A DNA stretch of 64,000 bases from Deltaproteobacteria bacterium (lineage in GTDB: Bacteria; Desulfobacterota; Desulfarculia; Desulfarculales; Desulfarculaceae). The number at the start of each line of letters is the position of its first letter. Within the stretch, counting starts at the first letter, position 1. The notes under the pieces were generated by a model that was given only the letters and a program-made list of their open reading frames with translations, was not told the origin of the DNA and searched no databases. Positions 42,201 through 50,445 of this stretch are shown one piece after another. The position numbers were made by a program, and so were the translations under genes. The stretch is from positions 1-64,000 of the forward strand of contig JAJZPI010000003.1 in the NCBI GenBank assembly GCA_021811275.1, in the 5' to 3' direction.

Positions 42201-42995
42201 ATGAGCTTTCTTTCCGGTTTGGTGGGCATCCTCACCGGCTTCACCCCCGTGGTGGTGCTGGTGGTGCTTTTCCTGGCCAGCGCGCTCAAGGTGCTCCGGG
42301 AATACGAGCGGGCGGTGATATTTCGCCTGGGCCGGGTGATCGCGGCCAAGGGCCCGGGCTTGATAATTCTCATCCCGGTCATCGACCGCATGGTCAAAGT
42401 GCCCCTGCGCTTGGTGGCCATGGACGTTCCGCCCCAGGACGTCATCACCCGCGACAACGTCTCGGTCAAGGTCAACGCCGTGGTGTATTTCCGGGTTATG
42501 GACCCGGTCAAGGCGGTAGTGCAGGTGGAGGACTATCTCTACGCCACCAGCCAGCTGGCCCAGACCACCCTGCGCTCGGTCTGCGGCCAGGCGGAGCTGG
42601 ACCAGATCCTCTCCGAGCGCGAGCACATTAACAATCGCCTGCAGGAAATCCTGGACACCCACACCGACCCCTGGGGGGTCAAGGTGGCCAACGTGGAGGT
42701 GAAGTACATCGACCTGCCCCAGGAGATGCAGCGGGCCATGGCCAAGCAGGCCGAGGCCGAGCGCGAGCGCCGGGCCAAGGTCATCAACTCCGAGGGCGAA
42801 TTCCAGGCCGCCGAAAAGCTGGCCCAGGCGGCGGCCATAATCGCCGAGCACCCCCAGGCCCTGCAGCTGCGCTATTTGCAGACCCTGCGCGAGGTGGCGG
42901 CGGAGAACAACTCCACCACCCTCTTCCCCCTGCCCATAGACCTGTTCAGGCCCTTCCTGGAGATGGCCGGCAAGGGAGGCGGCTCGAAGGACTGA
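42201..42995 (+). CDS. Slipin / stomatin-like SPFH protein
   Basis: The 264-residue protein has one N-terminal membrane helix (about residues 8-30) and an SPFH domain ([59 protein letters not shown]), then coiled coil ([24 protein letters not shown]). Slipins form membrane microdomains and are cleaved by NfeD proteases; the NfeD gene is three genes upstream. Confidence 0.9.
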   Translation: MSFLSGLVGILTGFTPVVVLVVLFLASALKVLREYERAVIFRLGRVIAAKGPGLIILIPVIDRMVKVPLRLVAMDVPPQDVITRDNVSVKVNAVVYFRVMDPVKAVVQVEDYLYATSQLAQTTLRSVCGQAELDQILSEREHINNRLQEILDTHTDPWGVKVANVEVKYIDLPQEMQRAMAKQAEAERERRAKVINSEGEFQAAEKLAQAAAIIAEHPQALQLRYLQTLREVAAENNSTTLFPLPIDLFRPFLEMAGKGGGSKD

Positions 42996-43006
42996 ACGCG
43001 TTCCAA

Positions 43007-43522
43007 TTAGTATAGGCGGGCCTTTCGCGAGAGCTCCGCCAACTGGCCGGCCACCTGGCTGCGCTCTGCCGGGGTCAGCTCGCGCACGGGTCGGGCGGGC
43101 TGGCCCAGCAGCAGCCAGCCGGCGGGCGTCTGCATGCCCGGCGGCACCAGGGCCCCGGCGCCCACCAGGGCGCCTTCGCCCACCACCGCGCCGTCGAGCA
43201 CTATGGCCCCTATGCCCACCAGGGCCCCGGCCCTGACCGTGGCCCCGTGGACCGTGGCCTGGTGGCTGATGAGCGCCCCATCCTCCACGATGACCGGCCT
43301 GCCCAGCGGGGCCTCCAGCAGGCAGAGGTCTAGCACCGCGCTGCCCTTGCCCACGCTTATCTCCTCGTCGTCGGCCCGGAGCACCGCCCCCGGCCAAACC
43401 GTGACCCCCTCGGCCAGCCTGACCCGGCCAATGAGCCGGGCCGAGACATCCGCCCAGGCCCCGGGGTCCAGGCGGGGGTGGTGGCCGGCGAAGGGGGTAA
43501 TCAAGGGGTTGGGGTTGGTCAT
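43007..43522 (-). CDS. Gamma-carbonic-anhydrase-like hexapeptide protein with incomplete zinc site
   Basis: The 171-residue left-handed beta-helix protein matches the gamma-carbonic anhydrase/YrdA family (PGAVLRADDEEISVGKG, VGIGAIVLDGAVVGEGALVGAGALVPPG, GQPARPVRELT). Two of the usual three zinc His are present (ISHQATVHG, His87 and His92), but the first, normally in a SVIH segment, is Glu70 (CLLEAP). Zinc hydratase activity is therefore doubtful. The start overlaps the MFS gene by four bases. Confidence 0.8.
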   Translation of the reverse strand: MTNPNPLITPFAGHHPRLDPGAWADVSARLIGRVRLAEGVTVWPGAVLRADDEEISVGKGSAVLDLCLLEAPLGRPVIVEDGALISHQATVHGATVRAGALVGIGAIVLDGAVVGEGALVGAGALVPPGMQTPAGWLLLGQPARPVRELTPAERSQVAGQLAELSRKARLY

Positions 43523-44811
43523 TGCTTTCTCCCGCGGTTGATCACCGGGCTTTCCGGCACCAGAAAATAGAGCAGAGCGCTCGTCCCCAGGCCGGCGGCC
43601 CCCACCTGCCACATCAGGGCGAAGCTCTCGGGGCCGCGTAGGCTCGCGGGCTCGCCGGCCAGGAAAAGGCCCAAAAACTGGCTCAGGATGGCCGCGCCCA
43701 TCATGGTCCAAAGGTTGATGGCGGTCATGGCTTGGGCGGCCATGGCCGGGGGCGCCAGCTCCTTGATGTGGGCGTAGGCGATCTGGCCGGGGGCCGAGGC
43801 CAGCCCCAGGCTCAGGAACCAGGCCATCACCAGCCAGCGCGGCGGTATCTGGCGCAGGCCCGCGGCGGCCAGGCAGAGCAGGGCGAACACCGCCACCCCC
43901 GGCAGGATCACCCACTTGCGGGTGGAGAGCCAACGGTCGCTCAGACGGCCGAAAAAGGGCAGGCCGATCATGTAGCCCAGACCTATGCAGAAGATGGCGT
44001 TAGCCGCCTCCAGCTGGCTGAGGCCCAGGCCATAGACCAGATAGGGCGCGGCCCAAAGGCTCTGCACGGCGGCCATGAAGCCATAGCGGAAGAAGGTCAT
44101 GAAGCTGATGATCCAGAAACCGGGCAGACGGGCCAGGCGGCCCAGGCCGGCCCAGAGCTCCGCGCCCGAGCGGGCCAGCGGGGCCGCGCCGGGGGGGCGG
44201 TCGCGGGCCACCAGGAAAAAGAGCAGGGCCACCAGGGCGTTCAGGCCGGCGATGAGCATGAAGCTTGTCCGCCAGCCCAGGGCCTCGGCCAAGAGCGCCA
44301 GGGGCGTGGCGGCCAGCACGTTGCCCGACACCCCCAGGGCCGAGAGACTGCCCATGAGGAAGGCGAAGCGGTTTACGGGAAACCACACCGCCATGACGGC
44401 CAGAATGCCCATGAAGTTGGCCGACATGCCCAGGCCCACGAGCGCCCGGGCGGCGATAAGTTGGCCCGGGGTCTGGGCCAGGGCGAAGAGCACGATGCCC
44501 CCCACCGCCACCCCGGCCAAAATGGTCATGGTCCAGCGGGGACCGATGCGGTCCAGGGCCAGGCCCACCGGCACCTGGCCCGCCCCGAAGGCGTAGTAGA
44601 AGGCCGCCGAGATTTCGCCCAGCTGCACGCGGTCCAGGCCCAGCTCGTCGGCCAGGCTGGTGCTGATGACCGCGACGGAGACCCGGTGAAACATGGACAG
44701 CAGAAAGCCCAGGGCCCCCACCGCCAGGATGAGCCAGCGGCGGCGGCTCCCGGGAGCGGGGTCCCAGTCCGGGCGAAGGCCGGCTGGCGGTGGCGTGGGT
44801 GCTTGGGCCAA
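43519..44811 (-). CDS. Major facilitator superfamily transporter
   Basis: The 430-residue protein has twelve predicted membrane helices and MFS loop motifs (GAGQVPVGLALDRIGPRW between helices 2 and 3). It resembles the ACS/NarK-like branch of organic anion and sugar-phosphate transporters only loosely. TTG start at 44811. It lies within a five-gene run 46529-43007 that includes a lipoprotein. The substrate is unknown. Confidence 0.82.
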   Translation of the reverse strand: MAQAPTPPPAGLRPDWDPAPGSRRRWLILAVGALGFLLSMFHRVSVAVISTSLADELGLDRVQLGEISAAFYYAFGAGQVPVGLALDRIGPRWTMTILAGVAVGGIVLFALAQTPGQLIAARALVGLGMSANFMGILAVMAVWFPVNRFAFLMGSLSALGVSGNVLAATPLALLAEALGWRTSFMLIAGLNALVALLFFLVARDRPPGAAPLARSGAELWAGLGRLARLPGFWIISFMTFFRYGFMAAVQSLWAAPYLVYGLGLSQLEAANAIFCIGLGYMIGLPFFGRLSDRWLSTRKWVILPGVAVFALLCLAAAGLRQIPPRWLVMAWFLSLGLASAPGQIAYAHIKELAPPAMAAQAMTAINLWTMMGAAILSQFLGLFLAGEPASLRGPESFALMWQVGAAGLGTSALLYFLVPESPVINRGRKQ

Positions 44812-44818
44812 TTCGGCC

Positions 44819-45097
44819 TCAATCCGGCAGCCCGGCCACCTCGTCCAGGGGATGGGTGTGGGCGTAGAGGTAGCCCATCTTGAAGGCGGCCTCGAAGGAT
44901 ATTTCGAAAAGCAGGCGCTTGGCCTCCTTGAGGGCCTGGGCTTGCTCGGAGTCCATGCCCCGCAGGAGCCCGGCCTCGGCGCGGGCCACCTTGCCCAAGA
45001 GCTCGGCGAAGAGCGGGTCGCGGGCCAGGAGCCGTTCCAGGTAGTCGCGTTCCAGGTCGTAGAGGCGGTTGACTTGTTGCAGCAGGGTATCGCTCAT
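44819..45097 (-). CDS. Small helical protein of unknown function
   Basis: The 92-residue acidic, fully helical-looking protein (LLQQVNRLYDLERDYLERLLARDPLFAELLGKV) has no motif I recognise. It overlaps the upstream gene by four bases and lies seven bases before the MFS gene. The coupling implies a shared function with the two upstream products. Confidence 0.6.
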   Translation of the reverse strand: MSDTLLQQVNRLYDLERDYLERLLARDPLFAELLGKVARAEAGLLRGMDSEQAQALKEAKRLLFEISFEAAFKMGYLYAHTHPLDEVAGLPD

Positions 45098-45513
45098 GGG
45101 CGCTCCGGTAATAGCTCGCAACGGCAGCCCAGGTGCAACGGCATGGCCTCCAACTCGGGCAGCTGGCCGTGGGCGAAGACCCGGCCCTCGTTGGCCCGGC
45201 ACTGGGGGCAGACCAGCTCGTCGCCGCGGGTGGTCCATTTCAAGGCCTTCAGGTCGCTGCGGCGGGCATCGTGGATCACCCGTCGCCACATGGCCCTTTT
45301 TTCGATCTCGAACTGGCGGGCCTGGTCTTTGCTCATGGCCCCCTTGTAGGGCAGATTGGGGAACCACTGGGGATCGGCGGCGATGTGGGCGTCGATCTCC
45401 CGGGCCGCCTCGGCGAAGAAGTCGGCCATGGCGCGGGCGCCGGCCGGGGCGGCGTGGGCGGCCCCGCCCGGGGAGGGCCGGTCCTTGTCTCTTTTGCCGA
45501 AGGGCCACCTCAT
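45094..45513 (-). CDS. Small protein with a Mu gpF-like Cys motif
   Basis: The 139-residue protein ends in CPQCRANEGRVFAHGQLPELEAMPLHLGCRC. This resembles the zinc-type C-terminal motif of phage Mu gpF/SPP1 gp7 minor head proteins (CxxCxxxxG...P.HxxCRC). The preceding segment (WRRVIHDARRSDLKALKWTT) also fits the end of that domain. There are no other phage genes nearby, and it overlaps both a lipoprotein gene and a small helical gene, so it is a stable part of this operon, not a prophage fragment. Confidence 0.6.
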   Translation of the reverse strand: MRWPFGKRDKDRPSPGGAAHAAPAGARAMADFFAEAAREIDAHIAADPQWFPNLPYKGAMSKDQARQFEIEKRAMWRRVIHDARRSDLKALKWTTRGDELVCPQCRANEGRVFAHGQLPELEAMPLHLGCRCELLPERP

Positions 45514-46529
45514 GATCCGTCTCCGCCGCGCGGCTCCACCACCAGGGTCGGGGGGTGGGCCAAAAGGAACTTGTCCGGGGTCAGGCGTCCCTGGGCCAGG
45601 TCGCGCAACTGCTCTGCGGGGGCGGCCAGGACCACCTTGGCCGGCCGGGGCGCGGCCCGGGGGTCGTTCTCCGGCGGCAGCTCGTGGCGGAACTCGATCG
45701 CCAGGCTGTCCACTCCCTTCAGGGGCAGCAGGTCCTTGCCCGCGGCCACCGCCAGGGGCACGCCGCTGTTGACGGCCACCTTGGCGGTCAGCGGCGCCTG
45801 CTTGAGCCCGCCCCAGGTGACGCCCCGCCAGTCGAAGGCCACGGTCAGCACGCCCCCCCTGTAGCCGAAGGAGGGCCAGGCGAACTCGGCCCCCAAGCGC
45901 TGGGCCACCAGGCGGTATTTATTGAAGAACTCCAGGCAAGAGGCCACCAGGGGGTCGTGGTCCGGCCGTTGGGACAGCCCCGGACCCAGCAGGTCGCGGG
46001 GCCGGCGCAGCACCACGGTCTCGGAGAGCTTGCCCATGGCCAGGGTGTTGTCCATGCTGGTCAGCTCGGGGTTGTCCAGGCTGCGGTAGCGGCCGCTGCC
46101 CTCCAGCGAGCCCACCCCGTCCAGGAAGCCCTTGGCCTTGATGGTGAAGCCCAGCTTGGTCTGGAAGGTGTAGACTTGGTCTCGGCTGTGTAGCTTGACC
46201 AGCTCGTCGCGCACCTCGGGTAGCCACTCCAGCCGTATCTCGCCCCTGGCATCGGCCAGGTAGGGGCCGGGGGCGCGGGGGCTTCCGGCCTGGGGACGGA
46301 TGACCGCCTCGGCCCCGACCACCGGCCGGTCCTTGGCGTCGAGCACCCGGATGGTGACCTTCTGCGGCGTCTGTCCCGGCGGCGGAGGGGGGCTGGCCTG
46401 GGGCGGAGGCGCGGCGCAGGCGGCCAGACCCAGCAGAAGAAACAGCCCGGCCGCCAGGGCCGGCCAGTTAGCCGGTCCGCGGCGGCGGGCGGGGGCGGTA
46501 AACGGGGTCGGGGCCTGTGCTTTGCGCAT
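45510..46529 (-). CDS. Putative lipoprotein of unknown function
   Basis: The 339-residue protein has a hydrophobic signal ending in a lipobox LAAC (Cys near residue 38), then a Pro-rich linker and a region like carboxypeptidase-regulatory/Ig domains (KVTIRVLDAKDRPVVGAEAVIRP). The rest is unrecognised. It is expected in the inner or outer membrane facing the periplasm. It leads a five-gene run through four-base overlaps. Confidence 0.68.
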   Translation of the reverse strand: MRKAQAPTPFTAPARRRGPANWPALAAGLFLLLGLAACAAPPPQASPPPPPGQTPQKVTIRVLDAKDRPVVGAEAVIRPQAGSPRAPGPYLADARGEIRLEWLPEVRDELVKLHSRDQVYTFQTKLGFTIKAKGFLDGVGSLEGSGRYRSLDNPELTSMDNTLAMGKLSETVVLRRPRDLLGPGLSQRPDHDPLVASCLEFFNKYRLVAQRLGAEFAWPSFGYRGGVLTVAFDWRGVTWGGLKQAPLTAKVAVNSGVPLAVAAGKDLLPLKGVDSLAIEFRHELPPENDPRAAPRPAKVVLAAPAEQLRDLAQGRLTPDKFLLAHPPTLVVEPRGGDGS

Positions 46530-46872
46530 GTCGGCATCCTTGGCGGGATCGTTTCCCGATTATATCGCCGCCTTTGGGCGCTCCGTCAAGCCTGGGCCGG
46601 GGCCAGCGCTCCTTGGCCCGCGTTGACTTGCCCCCAAGCGCGTGATACTTTTGGCCTTCATTGTCTTTAGGAGCTAATCGGAGCAATCCTTCGACATGCT
46701 CCTAGGCTGGCCATGGACGGCCCGCCCGAAATTGTGCCAAATGACAATTTGGCGCAATTTAGAAAGCTTGCCAAAATTTTTTTTGGCAAGCGGCAAGAGG
46801 AGAAAGCCATGGATGGCTTTCTCCGACACACTCCTAGACCCGCCGGGGACCGGCGGGGGACTGGGCCGGACC
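46530..46872. other. Divergent intergenic region with hairpin block
   Basis: These 343 bases separate the lipoprotein gene and the ppiD-like gene. The right half (46692-46837) is the hairpin block described separately; the left half holds no feature I can support beyond a probable promoter area for both genes. Confidence 0.6.
46692..46837. repeat. Three consecutive hairpins bounded by imperfect direct repeats
   Basis: A 14-base direct repeat (CGACATGCTCCTAG at 46692-46705; CGACACACTCCTAG at 46824-46837; 12 of 14 identical) flanks three inverted repeats: 46729-46742 with 46747-46760 (14 bp, one G-T pair), 46766-46776 with 46781-46791 (11 bp, GCTTGCCAAAA), and 46799-46809 with 46814-46824 (11 bp, GGAGAAAGCCA). 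Loops are four bases each. The first two share the core TGCCAAA/TTTGGC. The centre is far richer in AT than the flanks. Confidence 0.75.
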
Positions 46873-48756
46873 ATGCTCGATCTCATGCGCAAACACGCCG
46901 GGAGCTGGATCATCAAGATCCTCTTGGGGGCCATCGCCCTGGCCTTCGCCCTGTCCTGGGGCGTCACCTCCTATTACTCCCGCGGCAACGTGGCGGTGAG
47001 GGTCAACAACGAGCCCATCTCCATGAACCAGCTTCAGGAGGAATTGGGCCGCCTTACCGAACAGTTCCGCCAGCAGTTCGGGGCGCAGTTCGACAAGGCG
47101 GCCCAACTGCTCAACATCAAGGAGCGGGCGCTCAGCCAGGTGGTGGACCGCACCCTGATGTCGCAGGCCGCCCACAAGATGGGTATCCAAGTCACCGACG
47201 CCGAGATCAAGGCCAGGGTGGCCACCATCCCCGCCTTCAGCCGGGGCGGCCATTTCGACTTCAAGCAATACCAGCGGGTGCTGGCGGCCAACAAGCTCTC
47301 CCCCGAGGCCTACGAGAACATTCTCAGGTCCAGCATGATCCAGGAGCGCCTGATCACCCTGATCAGCGGAACGGCCCAGGTGACCCCCCTGGAGATGGAG
47401 GAGGCCCTGGCCCAGTCCCTCACCCAGGTGCAGGGGGCCTATCTGCTCTTTAAGCCCGAGTCCTACCAGGCCAAGGTGGGCGCCAGCTCGGACGAAACCG
47501 CCGCCTATTACCAGGAGCACAAGGCCTCCTACGTCCAGCCCGAGCGGGTTAGCTTTACCTACCTGGTCTTCCCCCTGGACGCCTTCCGCGGCCAGGTCCA
47601 GGTGGGCGAGGACGAGGTGGCCGAGGCATATGAACGCGAACGCAGCCGCTACTACGTGCCCGAGGCGGTGAAGGCCCGGCATATCCTGATCGAGGTCAAG
47701 CCGGGCGCCTCGGCGGCCGAGGAGGATGCGGCCAAGGCCAAGGCCGAGGGTATCCTGGCCCGGGCCAAGGAGGGCAAGGAGGACTTCGCGGCCTTGGCCA
47801 AGAAGTATTCCCAGGGCCCCACCGCCGCCCAGGGCGGCGACTTGGGGATGTTCTCCCGCGGCGAGATGGTAGGCCCCTTCGAGGACCTGGCCTTCTCCCT
47901 GGAGCCCGGCCAGGTGGGCCTGGTGCGGGCCAACCAGGGGTGGCACGTGGTCAGGGTCGACGAACACCGCCAGGCCAAGGTGGTGCCCCTCGATGAGGTG
48001 CGCGAGCAGATCAAGGCCAGGCTGGTGGAAGAAGGGGCACGGGAGCGGGCCGAGGTCGCCGCCGAGCGGGCCTACAACCAGATCACCAGCGGCGCCAATA
48101 TGGACCAGGTGGCCAAGGAGGCCAAGCTGACTCCCCAGAACTCGCCCCTGGTCACCGCAGACGAAGACCTGCCGGGCCTGGCCGGGGTCAAGGGCCTGGT
48201 GGAGGAGGTGGAGAGCCTAACCCCCGGCCAGGCCGCCCCGCCGATCTCCTTCCAAGGCGGCAGCGTGCTGGCCCTGCTCAAGGAGCGTCAGCCCGAGCAG
48301 CTCAAGCCCCTGGAGGAAGTCAAGGACGAGGTGGTCCAGGCCGTCAAGACGGTCAAGGCCCAGCGCATGGCCCAGGAGGAGGCCCAGGCCCTGGCCCTCC
48401 AGTTGGCCAAGGAGCCGGACCCGGTGAAGGCCCTGCTGGCCAAACCCGGCGTCAAGCGCACCAACTGGCTGAACCTGGAGGACGAGGTGGAGGGGCTGGG
48501 CCGCTCCTTCGCCCTTGTCGAGGCCCTGTTCCTGCGTCCGGCGGGCCAGCCCCTTGTGGCCTCGCCCGTATCCACCGGCGACGGCTATGCCCTGGCGGCG
48601 GTGGTCGGCAGGCGCGAGAATCAGCCCAAGGACCGCAAGGCCCAGGTCGAGGAGCTGCGCCAAAAGCTCCTCTACCAGAAGCGTCAGGAGGCCTACCAGG
48701 GCTTCCTGGAGGACCTGCGCTCCAAGGCCGACATCAAGATCCTGGCCCAACTCTAG
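46873..48756 (+). CDS. ppiD: PpiD-like membrane-anchored peptidyl-prolyl isomerase/chaperone
   Basis: The 627-residue protein starts MLDLMRKHAGSWIIKILLGAIALAF with one N-terminal membrane helix, then a SurA_N-like chaperone domain, a parvulin domain (about residues 255-365: KARHILIEVKPGA, GGDLGMFSRGEMVGPFEDLAF, GWHVVRVDEHR) and a C-terminal chaperone half, the PpiD layout. It assists folding of exported proteins at the periplasmic face. The frame is open upstream through the hairpin block, but the conserved start is 46873. Confidence 0.87.
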   Translation: MLDLMRKHAGSWIIKILLGAIALAFALSWGVTSYYSRGNVAVRVNNEPISMNQLQEELGRLTEQFRQQFGAQFDKAAQLLNIKERALSQVVDRTLMSQAAHKMGIQVTDAEIKARVATIPAFSRGGHFDFKQYQRVLAANKLSPEAYENILRSSMIQERLITLISGTAQVTPLEMEEALAQSLTQVQGAYLLFKPESYQAKVGASSDETAAYYQEHKASYVQPERVSFTYLVFPLDAFRGQVQVGEDEVAEAYERERSRYYVPEAVKARHILIEVKPGASAAEEDAAKAKAEGILARAKEGKEDFAALAKKYSQGPTAAQGGDLGMFSRGEMVGPFEDLAFSLEPGQVGLVRANQGWHVVRVDEHRQAKVVPLDEVREQIKARLVEEGARERAEVAAERAYNQITSGANMDQVAKEAKLTPQNSPLVTADEDLPGLAGVKGLVEEVESLTPGQAAPPISFQGGSVLALLKERQPEQLKPLEEVKDEVVQAVKTVKAQRMAQEEAQALALQLAKEPDPVKALLAKPGVKRTNWLNLEDEVEGLGRSFALVEALFLRPAGQPLVASPVSTGDGYALAAVVGRRENQPKDRKAQVEELRQKLLYQKRQEAYQGFLEDLRSKADIKILAQL

Positions 48757-48782
48757 CGCCGGCGGCTGGCCGGGCCCGGACG

Positions 48783-49235
48783 GTGGCGGAGGCGATGGAC
48801 GAGGTAAGGCTGAAGCCCATCGGGGTGGTTCGTTCGCGGCTCACCGCCCCCGGCCAGGCCCCCCACCAAGGGCCGGAGGCCGGCTCCCGGGCGGTGATCG
48901 AGATTGATCCCCAATGGGCCCGGGGGCTGACCGGGCTCGATCCGGGGCGGGACCTGTGGGTGATTTGCCTGTTCCACCTGAGCCCGGGGCCCAAGCTTCT
49001 GGCCCACCCCCGCGGCGACCAGGCCCGCCCCCCGACCGGGGTCTTCAACACCCGCTCGCCCCGGCGGCCCTGCCCCCTGGCGCTCACCCTGGTCCGCCTG
49101 CTGGCCGTGGAGGAGGGCCCCGGCGGGCCGCGCCTGACCGTGCGGGGCCTGGAGGCCGTGGAAGGCACCCCGGTCCTGGATATCAAGCCCTATGTGCCGG
49201 GATTGGACCAGCCCAGGAAGGACGACCATGCATAG
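48783..49235 (+). CDS. TrmO-like tRNA m6t6A37 methyltransferase
   Basis: The protein (150 residues from GTG 48783, or 146 from ATG 48795) matches the YaeB/TrmO family: LKPIGVVRSRL at the start, DLWVICLFHLSP, TGVFNTRSPRRPCPLALTLVRLL and PVLDIKPYVPGLD. TrmO methylates t6A in tRNA-Thr using SAM. It overlaps the next small gene by eight bases and is followed by a TtcA-like gene, so this is a tRNA-modification group. Confidence 0.85.
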   Translation: MAEAMDEVRLKPIGVVRSRLTAPGQAPHQGPEAGSRAVIEIDPQWARGLTGLDPGRDLWVICLFHLSPGPKLLAHPRGDQARPPTGVFNTRSPRRPCPLALTLVRLLAVEEGPGGPRLTVRGLEAVEGTPVLDIKPYVPGLDQPRKDDHA

Positions 49236-49506
49236 GACGCTGGACAGCTTCGACGGCGTGACCCATTTCTGGTGCCCCATTCTGGGTCAGCCCATCAACT
49301 TCGGTTATTGCCGCAAGACCAACGAAGGCCTGCCCTGCCCCCGCGTGCTCGCTTGCTATGAAAGCCACTTCGACGTGGCGGGGTTTTTGGGGCAGCATTT
49401 CAACGACGAGCAGCGCCGGTCCTTCCTGGCCCCGGCCCCGGGCAAGCTTGAACGCATCTGCCGGGGCCTTGAGGCGGCCAAGCACGAGCAGGAGCCGGAA
49501 TCCTAG
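49228..49506 (+). CDS. Small Cys-containing protein of unknown function
   Basis: The 92-residue protein has four to five Cys, mostly in WCPILGQPINFGYCRKTNEGLPCPRVLACYE, which suggests a zinc or Fe-S site. ATG 49228 has AGGAAGG upstream and overlaps the TrmO-like gene by eight bases. Its position between two tRNA-modifying enzymes hints at an accessory role; no family was recognised. Confidence 0.65.
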   Translation: MHRTLDSFDGVTHFWCPILGQPINFGYCRKTNEGLPCPRVLACYESHFDVAGFLGQHFNDEQRRSFLAPAPGKLERICRGLEAAKHEQEPES

Positions 49507-49530
49507 GCGCCACGGCTCCGGAGCGATCCC

Positions 49531-50445
49531 TTGAGCAGCGGCATGCCCTACATTGAGCGCCAGGCCATAAGCCTGTGCGGAAAGGCCGTCCACGGCTGGT
49601 CCATGATCGCCCACGGCGACCACCTGGCGGTGGGGCTCTCCGGCGGCAAGGACAGCCTGAGCCTGCTTTGGCTCCTGGCCGAGCGCCGCCGCCGGGTTCC
49701 CATCACCTTCGACCTCACCGCCATTCACGTGGAAATGGGCTTCCACAGCGTCGACCACCAGGCCCTGGCCGACTTCTGCGGCGGCTTGGGGGTGGACTTC
49801 CAGGTCATCGAGACCGATTACGGCCCCCGCGCCCACACCCCCGAAAACCGCGAGAACAGCCCCTGCTTCTTCTGCGCCCTGCACCGCCGCCGCGAACTCT
49901 TTCAGGCCTCCGCCCGCCTGGGCTGTGGCAAGCTGGCCTTCGCCCACCACCAGGACGACATCTTCGAGACCTTCCTGCTCAACAGCCTCTTCGCCGGCCA
50001 TCTCTCCACCATGCTGCCCGTGCAGCCCTTCTTCGGCGGAGAGATCGTGGTCATCAGGCCCCTGGCCCTCATGAGCGCCGATCAGACCAGGCGCTTTTCC
50101 GCCCACAAAAACCTGCCCGTGCAGCCGCCCTGCTGCCCCTCCTCCAACTTGGGCCAGCGCGCCACCATGCGCGCCTTCCTGGACGACATGCACCGCCAGA
50201 ACAAACGGGTGCGCGCCAGCCTCTGGCACGCCCTCACCTCCAGCGGTCTGCCTGCCCTGCCCACGCCCCCCACCACCCAACGCAAAAGCCGGACGCGAGC
50301 CGCTTCGGGCAAGGCGGGTCAATCGGGTGCCCCGGTTGCCAATGCGGGTCAACCGGGTGCCCCGGTTGCCAATGCGGGTCGGCCGGGTGCCCCGGCTGTC
50401 AAGGCGGGTCGGCCGGGTGCCCCGGCTGTCAAGGCGGGTCGGTAG
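49531..50445 (+). CDS. TtcA-like tRNA 2-thiocytidine synthetase with a repeat-derived tail
   Basis: The 304-residue protein has the PP-loop SGGKDS (residues 37-42), a C112-x2-C115 pair and a late Cys pair (PPCCPSS, about residue 207), as expected for Fe-S dependent TtcA/TtuA-type tRNA thiolases; ATP adenylates the target base before sulfur transfer. Residues 1-260 are family-like. Residues 261-304 are a repetitive Gly/Ala/Pro tail (AGxPGAPxxxA units) encoded by 30-base tandem copies of the dispersed repeat, and the stop codon lies inside the last repeat. TTG start at 49531 with GGAG eight bases upstream; ATG 49543 is possible. Confidence 0.8.
   Translation: MSSGMPYIERQAISLCGKAVHGWSMIAHGDHLAVGLSGGKDSLSLLWLLAERRRRVPITFDLTAIHVEMGFHSVDHQALADFCGGLGVDFQVIETDYGPRAHTPENRENSPCFFCALHRRRELFQASARLGCGKLAFAHHQDDIFETFLLNSLFAGHLSTMLPVQPFFGGEIVVIRPLALMSADQTRRFSAHKNLPVQPPCCPSSNLGQRATMRAFLDDMHRQNKRVRASLWHALTSSGLPALPTPPTTQRKSRTRAASGKAGQSGAPVANAGQPGAPVANAGRPGAPAVKAGRPGAPAVKAGR
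50311..50442 (+). repeat. 30-base tandem repeat inside the TtcA-like gene
   Basis: Units start GGGTGCCCCGG at 50325, 50355, 50385 and 50415, exactly 30 bases apart, and each is linked by GCGGGTC. The first two units share GTTGCCAAT, the last two CTGTCAAG. The period is a multiple of three, so the frame is kept. Confidence 0.85.

Noticed and set aside
45094-45513. Prophage remnant
   Set aside because: Only a motif-level similarity to a minor head protein; there is no integrase, capsid, terminase or attachment site nearby and the operon is tightly coupled.
46696-46872. N-terminal extension of the PpiD-like protein through the hairpin block
   Set aside because: The frame is open, but the extra residues come from inverted repeats. 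The family's conserved start (MLDLMRKHAG) is at 46873.
50311-50442. CRISPR-like array (30-base period)
   Set aside because: Units are contiguous, with no variable spacers, stay in frame with the TtcA-like gene, and match the dispersed 67-base element. No cas genes are near.
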